The notes under the pieces: generated by a model
Database searches by the model: none
Told to the model about the DNA's origin: nothing
The model's input: the letters and a program-made list of their open reading frames with translations, nothing else
Translations under genes and position numbers: made by a program
Assembly (NCBI GenBank): GCA_014058105.1
Contig: JACGCM010002456.1
Coordinates: 62,001-126,000 of the forward strand
Reading direction: 5' to 3'
DNA length: 64,000 nucleotides
Source: Kingdonia uniflora
Taxonomy: Eukaryota; Streptophyta; Magnoliopsida; Ranunculales; Circaeasteraceae
Shown: in pieces, positions 35,084 through 46,560 of the stretch
Position numbering within the stretch: the stretch's first letter is position 1
Layout of the letters: every line of letters begins with the position of its first letter

Positions 35084-36554
35084 ATGGCGAACTCCAACAC
35101 CAATAGTAATAACTCTACACCGTCGACCCCATCCTCCCATAACCCACCTTCAACACCATTCGCTCAACACCCATCATCACAATTCACTCCATATCTCTAC
35201 CAAAACCTATCATAATTTCAACCTCAATTCCAATCACAGACCCCACCTTCGTTTACCATGTCGTAAGGGGATCCCAGTTATTGATAATATCAAAGTCAAT
35301 TTACACTCTCTCAACCGCAACCTCAGGCGTTTAGCCCGTACTATCAACCCTATCCGCTCACTCAACCTTAAGGTTTTTAACCTCCAAATTACTTTCATAA
35401 CTACCTATTCCATGGTGAATCTACTCAGTACAGTCAAAGTGACGCAAATGCATCAATACCTGTTAAAGCGGCAGCACCCCAGAAAGAAAAAGGAAAAGGA
35501 AGAAGAAAAGAGCACCCGTAAAACAAAGACAAAGTGTGCAAGTGCCAGAAGATATTGAGTTTTTGGATGAGACGGATGATGGTGGAATACATTGGACGAA
35601 AGTAGACTTTAAGTGTCACGCAAGGGTGTGGGTAACAGCTTTTGTCCATACTACGGGCCGCACAAAAGGCTTTACTTTCTATCAAAAGGTCAACATTGAC
35701 TTTAACAGAGACCCTGAATGCCCCACACAACGATCAAGTGGGTTGACCAAATCTCAGTGGTATACCCTTAATGCACAATGTATGGCGTACAAGGGGATAG
35801 TTGTTCAAGAACGATTTAGGAATAACAACGAGAAAACATAAGAAAATCGGGTACGTTCTGATTTCTTTTAACTTAATTTCATTTATTTTTCGCGGATATA
35901 CACGTTATTTATTTGTATTTGGTAATTTTACTAATTATAGGAAAACAATGCACACAAGATCTATCAAGGCTTGAATGGCGGTAATGACTTCAAACACCGT
36001 GAAGCGTATAAGATTTTGGCGTGAGAACCGCGATGGGCCAACCTAAGGGATGATGGGTTAAACCATGCGGGGAATATACCAAGAAATGTAGCCAGGAGAA
36101 CATCGGACAATTCTTCTCCGGGAACTCGGTCGGATCAAACAATCTATCGGAGGACCCCGACGACCCACCTACACCTCAATCCATGGGCCCAAATTCTGAC
36201 TTAGATGGTTCGCTGTATGAGGGTGGAAGCAGGCCTATCGACCAAAAACTCTATAGAAAGAACCTTGCAGTATAAAAGGCATTGGATGGTGTTGCTGCAT
36301 CTGGTAGCAGTATCCAAACAATGTTAGATGAACTACGGTTGGAGAAGAGACAAGTGAAAGAAGAAAAAGAAAGAAGAAGAGCAGAAGCAATACAACACTG
36401 GCAAGCCAAAATGGATTTCGAGCAAGCAAAGGAAGGTCACAAAATCATGGAGAAAGACTTGAGTACTCTTTCTGGATATCAATTGCAATACTATTTACAA
36501 AGGCAAGCTGAGGTCATGGAACGTCTGGCCAAGAGGGGTGGACCAGGTACTTGA
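35084..36554 (+). pseudogene. PIF/Harbinger ORF1 (Myb/SANT-like, NAM-associated) remnant
   Basis: In PIF/Harbinger elements ORF1 is a DNA-binding partner that helps the transposase into the nucleus. The ATG at 35084 opens a Ser/Pro/Gln-rich leader (MANSNTNSNNSTPSTPSSHN). After several stops, the frame at 35536-35841 has HARVWVTAFVHTTGRTKGFT and SGLTKSQWYTLNAQCMAYKG. Then come NAHKIYQGLN and FKHREAYKIL (35941-36020), the middle of the SANT-like region. The C-terminal frame 36282-36554 is a charged helix (LRLEKRQVKEEKERRRAEAI). Divergent orientation to the transposase is usual for this superfamily. It is dead, with many stops. Confidence 0.6.
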
Positions 36555-36826
36555 AGTGGTGATGAAATGTAATTTAACTTTGCGGTATATATAAGTTTTC
36601 TTTCCAAAAATATAGTTTACCTTCCAATAATGTAATCGTTTGAATAATGTATTTTGTTATTGAAGAATGTAATCTTGTTTTCGAAATGTTTATTGCCGAT
36701 AATATTGCGTTAAGAAAAATATAAGATTAATGCAATATCAAAAACATGTTTAATAAACATCTACGATTAAGAAGCATTAAATTACATCAAGAACACGCAG
36801 ATTAAACAAGAAATAGAGTACTAAGT

Positions 36827-38155
36827 TTAAAGATTTCCCTTCACGGCCCAAAAATGTTTGATTAGATCATCCTTTAGGTCAAATTGCAGTTCTCGATTTT
36901 GAATGCGGTTCATTTTCGATATAAATGATTTTATTGTTCCGCGTTCACGTACAATATCGAACCGTTCGCCTTTGATAGTTGAGGGCTCGGCCAGATTATA
37001 GTCTAAGTATGATGAGAATGCACCTCGTTCCTTTTCAACGATCATATTGTGTATTATCACGCATGCTTTCATGATATTGTTTAAAACCTCGGGTTCCCAC
37101 AATTTAACCAAATTTTTTACAACATTGAACCGAGATTGTAAGACCCCAAACGCCCGTTCTACGTCTTTTCGGCAACTTTCTTGTTGTTGAGCAAATAATT
37201 TTTGTTTCGCTGTAACCAGATTGGATATGGTTTGGACAAGTGTTCCCCATTTGGGGTATATGTCATCCGCTAGGTAATACCCCATATCATAAGCTTTTAT
37301 GGCAATTGTATAATTGCAAGGCGGGGCGATACCATCGGCCAGGTCGGTAAAAAGATGTGATTGTTGCAGGACATTAATATCATTGTTAGACCCTGGTAAA
37401 CCAAAACAAACATGCCAAATCTAAAGGTCGTGTGAAGCCACCGCTTCAAGAATCAGTGTCGCCTTGGGGTAATGACCAGTAAATTGATAGTGCCAAGCTT
37501 TCAAATAATTTTTCCATAGCCAATGAATGCAATTAAGGCTTCCTAACATGCCGGGAAATCCCCGTAACTCTGCGATCCCTTTTAACTTTTCGACGTCGAC
37601 CGCGTTCGGTGCTCGAAGATATTCATCGCCAAAAATTTGTATAACCACAACACAAAACCTTTTTACACATAATAAGGTTGTACTTTCTTCTATTCAGATA
37701 TATTCATCAAAAAAATCTGCCGCAACATCGTAGCTTTAGAAATATAGTGTTGTGACTACATTTTAGTATGGTGATAACCCCATAGTACCAGCATTGTTGG
37801 GTTTCTGGAAAAAGTAATGATCATGTGCAACGACTGTTTCGAATAGACGCATAAATATGTGCCTACTTATACGAATACGTCGCCGAAATTCCCATGGCTC
37901 ATATGTGTAATTCAGCTTGAAGTAGTCCCGTATAATACTATAATGCCCCAATGGGTGATCCCGCTTCTGGCTCTTATCCTTACGGCCTATGACACTCCCT
38001 TCATGACTCGAAGTTGCATCCTGCACTACTATGTCCATTGCAGCTTGGTGCAGAATGCAAATTGCCACCGCATAATCAAAGATAAGATCGTCAGAGGAGG
38101 GCAACGATACACTTAGAGGATCACTAATGGATGAATCTGATGATGATAAAGACAT
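36827..38155 (-). pseudogene. PIF/Harbinger DDE transposase, broken
   Basis: The transposase would cut and join the element ends. Reading leftward, an N-terminal frame (38155-37763) begins MSLSSSDSSISDPLSVSLPS and includes REYFKLNY-type sequence before the DDE_Tnp_4 core. The frame at 37648-37421 has ELRGFPGMLGSLNCIHWLWK, then GHYPKATLILEAVASHDL. The frame at 37285-36827 has GYYLADDIYPKWGTLVQTI, then SCRKDVERAFGVLQSRFNVV and IMKACVIIHNMIVE. In the first catalytic block the expected Asp (usually GSIDCMHW) is Asn. Frames are separated by stops and shifts. It is inactive for both reasons. Confidence 0.85.
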
Positions 38156-38289
38156 TTGAGGCTATAAAGTTGAGAGAAGGATGTAATACCAGATGGTGAA
38201 TAAGTTTCAAATGGAAGAGAAAAGTGTAAAAGGGAGAAATGAAAAAGGGGAAGGAATACCGCGCGGTATTCTTTTCAGCGCCTAATCCC

Positions 38290-38490
38290 TATTTCTATTC
38301 GAATAGACCCTAATTTTATTCGAATAAAACACCTCAGTGCAAAATTGAACAAATTTATTCGAACAGACCCTAAGTCTATTTTAATAAAACACTTCAGTAC
38401 AAATTTTGTTCAAATAGACTTTGGGTATATTCGAATAAAACTATTCAATGCAAAATTGTAAAAATTTATTTGAATATATATTAAAAAAAC
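38290..38490. repeat. Tandem repeat with TTCGAATAGACC motifs, three ~65-bp units
   Basis: Units share ATTCGAATAGACC or ATTCGAACAGACC, then ATTCGAATAAAAC, then TTCAGTGCAAAATTG-like sequence. Similar TTCGAA-centred motifs crowd the LTRs at 46561, 49526 and 63138. Confidence 0.75.
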
Positions 38491-38599
38491 TCTCCCAAAA
38501 ACTAATAAACTTCAGTCAATTTCAACATTAGATAGTCTTGGCTAATGAACATCATACAAGCTCTCTCAAAAACCATTCTAGCTAAACTACATCATGGGA

Positions 38600-40867
38600 T
38601 TACAAAAAATAAATAAAGGGAAACAGTGCATAAACACGAGATAATAAGTACTAGTAGTTATAGCTGAGCTTCTACATCGTCTACAAAAACATCAAAAACA
38701 CATATATCTACAGTACCCCACCCCCTACGGCTACTACCGCCTCCCCTGGTTCGCAGACCAGATCTACGCTGCCTCGTCCATGAGCCACCTCCATGTGGTA
38801 GCGGCACCACCTGTACGTCAGGCCCTCTCCTCAGTCGTAGGTTCTGAACGGGAGAAAGAAAATTTATAAATATTTTGACAAAATAAATATGACATTAAGA
38901 AAAAAAATAAAAAAATTACTTACATGCGCATGTAGCTGGTCGTCTAAACTGTCCAAGTGCATCTTTAAAGTAGCATTTTCATTAGTTAACTCCTGCAGCC
39001 TCTGGTCATCCCGCGCAGACTCTACAAGGACGTGTCACTGCATACAATGAGTCAGGTGCCACATCTCCTCTATGCCGTAGGAGGAAGACATGGGTGGCGG
39101 CTCCCTCAAGCGGTGGATGGGGAGCATCTTACGCCTCACTGTCCACTCCATGTGTCACCCGGGGTCTGTCCCCTCGGGCTCGCCAGACAAACTAAAGTCC
39201 TGGGATAAGCTATGAACTGACGTTGACGTAACCACCACGAGTGTAATACCAGTCCTGAGTGTTGTGGGTCCAAACAGATCTATATTCCCCATCCTCTGGG
39301 AATCTGTCAACAGGTGGCCTACCTTTGAAGTTTGTTCAGCCCAGTATGAAGCATAAGTCTCTCGCTCCTCCCATATCACAAACTACTCACAGTTAAGGAA
39401 CTCGGCCTGTCTCATCTTTTGTAAAGTCGCTGGCCTAATATGTAGTGACATGTTAAGCGGAGGATCCAAAGGAATATGCGCCTCGCTAGTCAACTGCCTC
39501 CAGCATCTATCCCCCAAGTAATATTCACAGTTTTTGTTTGGTACTTGAAGTGGTATCCTCTTACGGGATAGGAGTTTTGCACTCAGTACGTCCTTTATCT
39601 CATACACCGTAGATTTTAACCAAGGTTCCCAGGTGATCGTCTTAATAGTGCGGTGGTCAATGTGGTATCTGCCTAGCATAAACAAATTGGATGTCTGGTC
39701 ATTTGTTTTCTTCCTGTTCCCCCTCTTCTATGCTCAGAGACACGGATAAGTTAAGAACTTAACCTCTTCCTTGACTATAGGGTGACCAACCCCACAATAC
39801 TAGTAGAACCAATATTGCATTTCAGAACAACATACAAAATCATTATAAATTATATTTAAGATGTTTCTAGTAACTGATATTTGATTTGTAACTTTTAAAA
39901 AGAAAAAGGTGTCAGTGTACCGTCAGAAGTTGGGAAAATCCAGTGATGGCACCCCCGGTCGTGACTGCGGCATCCAAACCATGGTACAGGGAAGCAAGAA
40001 TAGCAGAACCTCAGTCATATTGGGCAGCCTCGTCCAAATTGGCCACGGCCGCGAGATATCCAAGCGGGACGGTGTCGTTGGCCGTTTGGAACCACAAATG
40101 TCTCATCATGAAGAGGATAAAAACACGAGTAATAGTAATATTATCCTCCCGATCAGTACAGATGGTCAAGTACGTCCTCAAATATGAAAGGCTGACATTC
40201 CCACTCTTTATATGGCTAGAATCAATGTTGGGGAGCAATTGCCTTGTATTTGATAAAACACACTATGCGTCGTCATACGACACCTGTGTCGGATGTTTGC
40301 CGATTGACAATGATGTCAGCATATGAAAATTGAGAGAAGTGACCCCTATCTCCGCACAGGAGAACATAAACGTGTGCATGGTCGGCCACCAGCACTCTGT
40401 AAGCGCCTGAATTAGGCGATTATCAGAATTGCCCAAACGTATATCCAAAAACTGCCCGAATATATTCACCACGACATCCCTTACAGGTGGAATTGTAGAA
40501 ATATTTTTCCACACTTTGATTACCGTAGTGAATGTGTCGTGCACTCGCATCGAATCCCGATTCAGTTCATTGGAGCTTTTGTCAAACACTTGATTTATGG
40601 AAATAACAAATTTATAATTACACTAAAACTTATCGTGAGTTCCTTGCCAGTGTAATAGATATGAGTAACGCCTTCTGGGAGTTGGGTAATACACCTCTAC
40701 GGGTAGTTTTCTTGGGATGGGTTTGGTATAGGTTGTTGGACATCTTCAAATTCTACTCATTTTTTCTTCCTTCTGGACCTCGACCGAGTTACAACTCGTT
40801 TTGGATCTCTTGTCACTCTAAACCCAGGTAATATACTGAGGTGTGGATCTTCCTCTTGGTTTTGCAT
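38600..40867 (-). pseudogene. Plant mobile domain (PMD) protein, second copy, inside the Harbinger-type element
   Basis: The start lies at ATG 40867 (MQNQEEDPHLSILPGFRVTR). The PMD core at 40589-40263 reads NSDNRLIQALTECWWPTMHT and then FMFSCAEIGVTSLNFHMLTS. It continues at 40238 with SGNVSLSYLRTYLT and LWFQTANDTVPLGYLAAVAN. A TGA falls where PMD proteins have DWGSA (YD then stop, then GSAILASLYHGLD). The C-terminal part (39685-39155) reads TIKTITWEPWLKSTVYEIKD and VIWEERETYASYWAEQTSKV. A short coiled coil near 39000 follows. Several stops make it a pseudogene. It differs from the copy at 33029-34181, so the two are not a recent duplication. Confidence 0.7.
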
Positions 40868-41394
40868 TGTGTTTTTAAATAATTTGAGAAATTTTTACCT
40901 TCGATTTGAGAGAGAAAGAAGAGGAAAAACTATTAAAACTTGAATAGAGTTTGATTTGGGTTAACAGTGCTAGCAGCAGCGGTCAAAAGAATACCGCGCG
41001 GTCTTCCTTTTACTGCGCGGTGTTTTAATCTCTTCCAAATAAATAAAAAATTACACGTCAACAACTCACACTGACAGCTGGAAGAGGTCGGGTGTGGGTT
41101 TAGTTTTTGGTTGACCAGGGTATCAAAATTCACACCCAAACTCATACCCGATGCTAGAGATGCTTTAACTATTAACTAAACATGTAGTCCCCACTTACAG
41201 GCAAATCCAATGGCAGCCTGGAACTAGGTGTTTCACTATTTTTGTGGGTCTCCACTCCTCCATTATCAAATCTAGATAACAAAAATAATGCACTTTCCAT
41301 ATTTTGTTACAAGTAACACTTACAAATAACTCTTCGTCAACATCTAAGGGATCCAACTCAGATTCAAGTTTCAGACTTACAGGGTCTCTCCAAT

Positions 41395-44020
41395 ATGGAA
41401 ACAAGGTTCTTCATCATCAGCATTGTAGTTATTATGGCTTTTTTTGTTTCATTAGAAGCTGGGGAGTCGAATGGGGCGTTTACGTTCGGAGAGAACTTCG
41501 ATATAATGTGGTCTGAGGACCATTTCAAAACATCTGAAGATGGACAGATTTGGTATCTGTCTTTGGACAAAGAAACAGGTAAAGAGATCCAAAGCTTATC
41601 TTTACTGAACTGGGGTTTCATAATTTTTTGCTGTTTCATTGGTTTCTTATTGAATTGTTTCAAAGATCTGATATATTTGTATGAGTTTACATTGATTTGA
41701 TGTAAAACAGGCTGTGGGTTTCAAACAAAGCAGAGATATAGATTTGGTTGGTTTAGTATGAAGCTCAAGCTAGTTGGAGGAGACTCTGCTGGCGTGGTCA
41801 CCGCTTATTATGTGAGTTTATCTTCTTTGCGATAATCTTATCTTCTTGGACTTTGTGAATGCTTAGATCATCCAATAATTTGATTATTAATGTCCCTGGG
41901 TTTAATTGAACTCCTCCAAGTTTCTATAATCTTTCAAGTGTAGAATTATTCGCGGATTATTATGCAATAAACTGAACTCCAATGATTATTTTTCCATAAC
42001 TAAGCCTAAATCTGGAAACCATACATATATGTCGGTGAAAGGCAATGAAGTGGTAGTTGCTGATTGTGTTGGAATGGGAATTGGGGGAAAATGACGGTGG
42101 GAGTTGGATTTTATTTCCAAGTACCTAGTCAATATATGTTTCTATGCTTCTAATAGGACTAGTCATTGTAACATGTCGGTAGTAATACGATACAAATGTT
42201 TCTTTCATGTCTTCTAGAGTGGAACTCAGGGTCCAACTCATATCTTCAATTGTGATATCCATTTCTTATCTTTGATTTGATAGCTACTCAAATTTCTCAA
42301 GTTTGAACACATTGAAACTGAAGGAACCCAGTTTCAAAATTCGTGATTATGTCAGTCTTAGGTCTTCGAGGTTCATCATCAGAATTAAAAGCAAAACACG
42401 TAGTTGGTACAGTTATAGGTCATTCAGTATTAGAATAAAATATATATTTTGTTGGGAAATCAAGACCTGCTAAGTGAACTCAAATAGACAAGTTAAACTC
42501 AACCAATATCAACTGAAAAATCTGTTAGAGGCAGTTCATTAAACACTTAAAGAGCAAACCACAAGAACGCAAAGATTTACGTGAAAAACCCTCCAACGAA
42601 AAGCTAAAAACCACGGGGCAAATCCGATCACTTCACTATATCAAATATAGAGGTATGCAATTAGTTCTCTCAAGTTTTTGCCCAAAACTTGAGGTATCAC
42701 AACAACAAATGAAGAAAATACAAAGAATACAACTTCACCTTTACCAACCCAATTCTCACCACGAAACAGCTTTCAAACAATCAAGATGGAGAAGACACAA
42801 ATCCCCAAAGACCCTTGCTTTAGGACGACTTGAAAACAGCGATGAAATTGGTTGTAGGAAAGCACCTTAAACCCTTGTTTCCCCCTTTTTGTTCTTGCTG
42901 ATTTCAGCTCTCTCTTTCTCTCTAATTCTCCCAAAATGGATCTGCTACCTTAGAAGAAAAAGAGGTATGGGCTTTACAACTAAAGCCCCATCATCATAGC
43001 CACATGGGCTGGACCCTTGGGCATGAAGAACAAAGCCCAGAACACCAACATATTTATATGTGCATATAATCTGAATCAGAATGCACTATTGTATGCTGAT
43101 GACAGTGATCATTCCGATCTCTGATATTTATGCCCTGATGGAACCCATCCACCAAAACGCCTAGATGAACATTACTAACAAATGCAATTCCAGTAAAGAG
43201 AACTTATGTGATTTAACAAATCTGATATATATGCATTTAAGTGATTATGTTTCTGAGGGCTTATGTGAAGTATTTTGATTAATATTGCAGATGTGTTCAG
43301 ATCAAGGAGCTGGACCTGAGAGAGATGAATTAGATTTCGAGTTCTTAGGGAATCGGACTGGGGAGCCATACATAATACAAACAAATGTTTATAAGAGCGG
43401 TGCTGGTTCACGTGAGATGAGGCACATGCTCTGGTTCGATCCCACTGAGGACTACCACACATATTCCATCCTTTGGAACAACCACCAAATTCTGTAAGTT
43501 TCCAACAACAGTTTTCTCATACTTTAGGACCTCGTATAAACTTCGTCATTCTTCAAAGTTCAATCATTCAAGCAATCTTAGGAATTTTACTAATTCTTCT
43601 CTTATATTTCATTTCAGGTTTTTCGTGGATAAAGTCCCCATTAGAGTGTACAAGAACTCAGGTAAACCAAACAACTTTTTCCCTAACGAGAAGCCAATGT
43701 ACTTGTTTTCAAGTATTTGGAACGCGGACGACTGGGCAACTAGAGGTGGGCTCGAAAAGACAGACTGGAAAAAGGGACCATTTGTTTCCTCTTATAGAGA
43801 CTTCAAAGCAGATGGTTGTCAATGGGAAGAACCTTACCCTGCATGTGTATCTACAACAACAAAGAATTGGTGGGATCAATATGAAGCATGGCATCTAACA
43901 GACTCTCAAAAGAAGGATTTTGCTTGGGTTGAGAGAAATCTAGTGGTCTATGATTACTGCAAGGATACAAAGAGGTTCGAAAAATTACCTGTGGAGTGCT
44001 CATTGAGTCCATGGGATTGA
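41395..44020 (+). CDS. XTH8: Xyloglucan endotransglucosylase/hydrolase, GH16 (XTH8-like)
   Basis: Secreted wall enzyme that cuts xyloglucan and rejoins the ends. Four exons with GT-AG introns: 41395-41578, 41711-41811, 43291-43493, 43618-44020. They give 296 codons and a TGA stop, with no frame break; XTHs are usually 280-300 residues. The ATG at 41395 is followed by a signal peptide of about 22 residues ([20 protein letters not shown]). The catalytic motif [10 protein letters not shown] lies at residues 107-116 (nucleophile E108, acid/base E112), with N116-R-T as the usual adjacent glycosylation site. The C-terminal XET_C region has [20 protein letters not shown] and [11 protein letters not shown] with conserved cysteines. 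Intron 2 is 1479 bases and contains a solo LTR. My closest remembered match is XTH8; family certain, member less so. Confidence 0.93.
42450..43050. repeat. Solo LTR in XTH intron 2, with TSD
   Basis: Starts TGTTGGGAAATC and ends ACACCAACA (TGTTGG...CCAACA). It is flanked by perfect direct repeats TATTT at 42445-42449 and 43051-43055. It is 601 bp with no internal element sequence. The phrase ACGTGAAAAACCCTCCAACG is typical of plant Copia LTRs. Splice sites of the intron are untouched. Confidence 0.9.
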
Positions 44021-44796
44021 GAACAAACAAGAGTAGGAAGCTGTTATCATCTCATTATGAGTAGGTCACGTATTTTATTTGATTTTTGGCAAAGGGCCTG
44101 ATTATTTATTTCATTATATTTTTATTTATTTTTTGTATAATGTTCTACAAATATGTCATTGAAAATATAAATTTAAAAAAGGTTCATGATACGAATATCA
44201 GATTTCCTTACTGTCTTTTCATTGGACTAAACAAAATACAATTGAGATAAAATGGGATCACTAGGGAAGGGAATATGGAACTGGTCGTGTCACAAGTCTT
44301 ACTATGTTCTGTAAGAGTTACTGCGAAAATTAACTATGTGTAGGAATTGCATACAATTACTATGATCAATAATAGGATATGGAAAATAGATTATACTAAC
44401 CCCTTCTCCTGCTTTTGTAAAATCATCTTATTTTTTAGTGGATTGGCTGCAGACTTTAATAGGATGGTTTTATGTGTAGTAACCTCCAAGAGAGACTTCT
44501 CCTCTATTTAACCTGATAGGGTTTGAGTGGTCTTCCCCTTATACCCTCAAGCCCTAATAAAGAGTAATACTAGGTCCCACCAATCTTAACTTGGAGTAAT
44601 AATTGGGCATAGCCAATAACACCTATATGACCTATTTACAAGTGTGCTCGAGAACCGGAAGATAAAACATTGAGTAGTGACGATATAGATGGAAAATCCA
44701 ACAGTTTGCAATTTATTGTATTTTATTTTTGCAAGGCAAGCTTGGGTTAAGGTAGACCCCAATCAGGAATTTATATAAATGAAAAAAAATGTGGAA
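44021..44796. other. 3' flank of XTH gene, no gene seen
   Basis: AT-rich stretch downstream of the stop, including TTATTTATTTTTTGTATAATG near 44120 that could hold polyadenylation signals. Confidence 0.5.
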
Positions 44797-45075
44797 TTAC
44801 AATCTAGGATGCACTTTTCTCCTAGCATTCTCCTTTATAATTCTATACAAGGGTTGGGCCATGGAGCTAAGGGTTATAACAATTTCACCTAGAGTATCAA
44901 GAAAAACATATTGATAATCTGCACTAGAGTTAGCTTCTCTATACTTGTGATCCACTTTAAAAGAATCTAAATAGTTCCCAATTCTTTGTATGTTCTTGAG
45001 CATTGACTTGGATTAAGCCTTTCCCCTTATGTATGTTACCATTGTCTCTAAATCATTAGCAACCCATAGTTTTTC
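44797..45075 (-). pseudogene. LINE ORF2 RNase H relic, C-terminal half
   Basis: Minus-strand reading gives KLWVANDLETMVTYI, then MLKNIQRIGNYLDSFKVDHK and YREANSSADY, the usual end of a plant LINE RNase H domain. The first half of the same domain lies at 53163-53560. The two are separated by the gypsy element 45076-53162 and its TTTTC duplication. Confidence 0.75.
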
Positions 45076-45282
45076 TGTTAGAAACTAAGTGTGGAAGCAA
45101 AACGATTTACTGAAATTGAAACTATGGTGGTTTCTAGAGTTTTCCCCCAACTCACATAAACTTCTATATACTTGATAACTATCTACTCTTGGAGGTTCCC
45201 CTCATATTTATTAACCAAAGCAACCACTAAAACAAAAATAAGTACATCCCTCGTGGGTCACGGTCTATCCTACGATCTATCA

Positions 45283-45602
45283 ACTCTCCCCATCTCAGAA
45301 GAATTCGACCCCAAATTCTATTGCTCAATAAAATCCTCGTAAAAACTAGCTCCAAACTCGTAAAAGTCTCTTCCGAAATCTAAGAATCGTCTTATGTTCC
45401 TTTATTTACCCAGCGTATAAGGAACTCTCTTCGCCCCAAATCATCAACCTTATGATCAAGAATCTCATCTATATCGTCTCAATAATGGATACCTGGTATA
45501 GAAGATATCGGTAATAGTGGTGAACCCTATCCATGATAGTGTGATAATAACTTGACGTTTACTACTTTGGAACGGTTACCTGTAAGATCAAGCTTCTAAG
45601 CG
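45283..45602. other. Non-coding 3' internal region of the gypsy element
   Basis: Contains the purine tract and a pol-to-LTR spacer. No open frame of note. Confidence 0.5.
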
Positions 45603-46555
45603 TCATAGAAGCTTAGAAGCTACACCCGTTCGGCGTTCCTTTTCAATGTATAAGATGACAAGGTCTCTTGTTGAAAAAATTATCTCACGTTGATGTCTAT
45701 CCACTTGGTCCTTGACGCCTGCATAAACATTCTCTAGATGTTGTTGCACGTCTGTATGGAGAGACCAAATAGCTTCAATGAACTTTGTAGCACTATCTGA
45801 AACTAGAACAAGCTGAGGAATATGAGCCAAATAAAGTACAATGTCAGGATTCTACCTAGTCATAGTCTGAAATGAAGATAGTCTCGTGGAGCTGTTAACA
45901 GAGCTATTAAATGCAAACTCAGCTTGCGATAAAGCAAAATCCCACTCCATTGGCCTATCTCTTATAATACATCTCAGTAAATTCCCTAAATTGTGATTAA
46001 CTACCTCTGTTTGCCCACCCGTTTGCGGATGGAAAGTTATAGAGAAATGTAGCTTGCAGTGTTACTTCATAATGTACTCCAAAAATACCCTGTGAATCAC
46101 CTATCTCTGTCTCATGTGATCGAGTGTGGTACTCCATATAAGCGAACGATCTCTCAAAAAATATGCGAGTAACATTTATGGTACTCTATTTTACTACAAG
46201 GAATGAAATATGCCATCTTGGAAAACCTGTCGACCACCATAAAAACGGAATCTAATCCCTTAACCATAGGTAACCTTGTCCCAAAATCCATCGATATGTC
46301 TCTTCAAGGGTATGTCAATATCGACATAGGAGTGTGTAGACCCGTATTTTGTTCTTTTCCCTTTGTCGTGGCACAAGAATAACACTTTCGTATAAAAGTG
46401 TTGACATTATGTTGCATCAAGCCCCAAAAGTATTTCTCCCGCATGAGAGCCATAGTTTTGATCACTCCGAAGTGTCCCCCAAAACCCCCTGCATGAACCA
46501 CTGAAATGAGTCTCTCTTGTATAAAAGAAGAAGAAATACATAATGTCGTTCCTTT
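45603..46555 (-). pseudogene. Gypsy integrase remnant
   Basis: The frame at 46570-46304 begins with the zinc-binding H2C2 domain: ERLISVVHAGGFGGHFGVIK, then KYFWGLMQHNVNTFIRKCYS and CATTKGKEQNTGL. Between 46300 and 45840 lie degenerate pieces of the catalytic core, including a DFVLGLP-like area. The frame at 45830-45603 is the integrase C-terminal part (SDSATKFIEAIWSLHTDVQQ, then DQVDRHQREIIFSTRDLVIL). Wording is close to the Reina/CRM chromovirus type. The nested element interrupts the sequence just upstream, within DGYLF-KGTTLCIS. Many stops; inactive. Confidence 0.8.
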
Positions 46556-46560
46556 GAAAA

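Larger units (their letters stand above)
34746..41165. mobile_element. PIF/Harbinger-type transposon carrying ORF1, transposase and a PMD gene
   Basis: Imperfect terminal inverted repeats are GAGCACTTGCAGCAGGGTGT at 34746 and, at the right end read inward, AAGCATCTCTAGCATCGGGT. Both sides are flanked by TAA (34743-34745 and 41166-41168), the 3-bp target size of PIF/Harbinger. Inside are ORF1 (plus), transposase (minus), a tandem repeat, and a PMD gene relic (minus). Palindromes around ACCGCGCGGTATTC recur near 34925, 38260 and 40990. A smaller element ending near 38290 plus neighbouring PMD sequence is an alternative. Confidence 0.55.

Noticed and set aside
39943..40326. Plus-strand 127-codon frame
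   Set aside because: Antisense to the PMD relic, whose motifs are on the minus strand.
43473..43898. 141-codon frame overlapping XTH exons 3-4
   Set aside because: Shadow frame. The XTH reading has the conserved motifs and correct splice joins.
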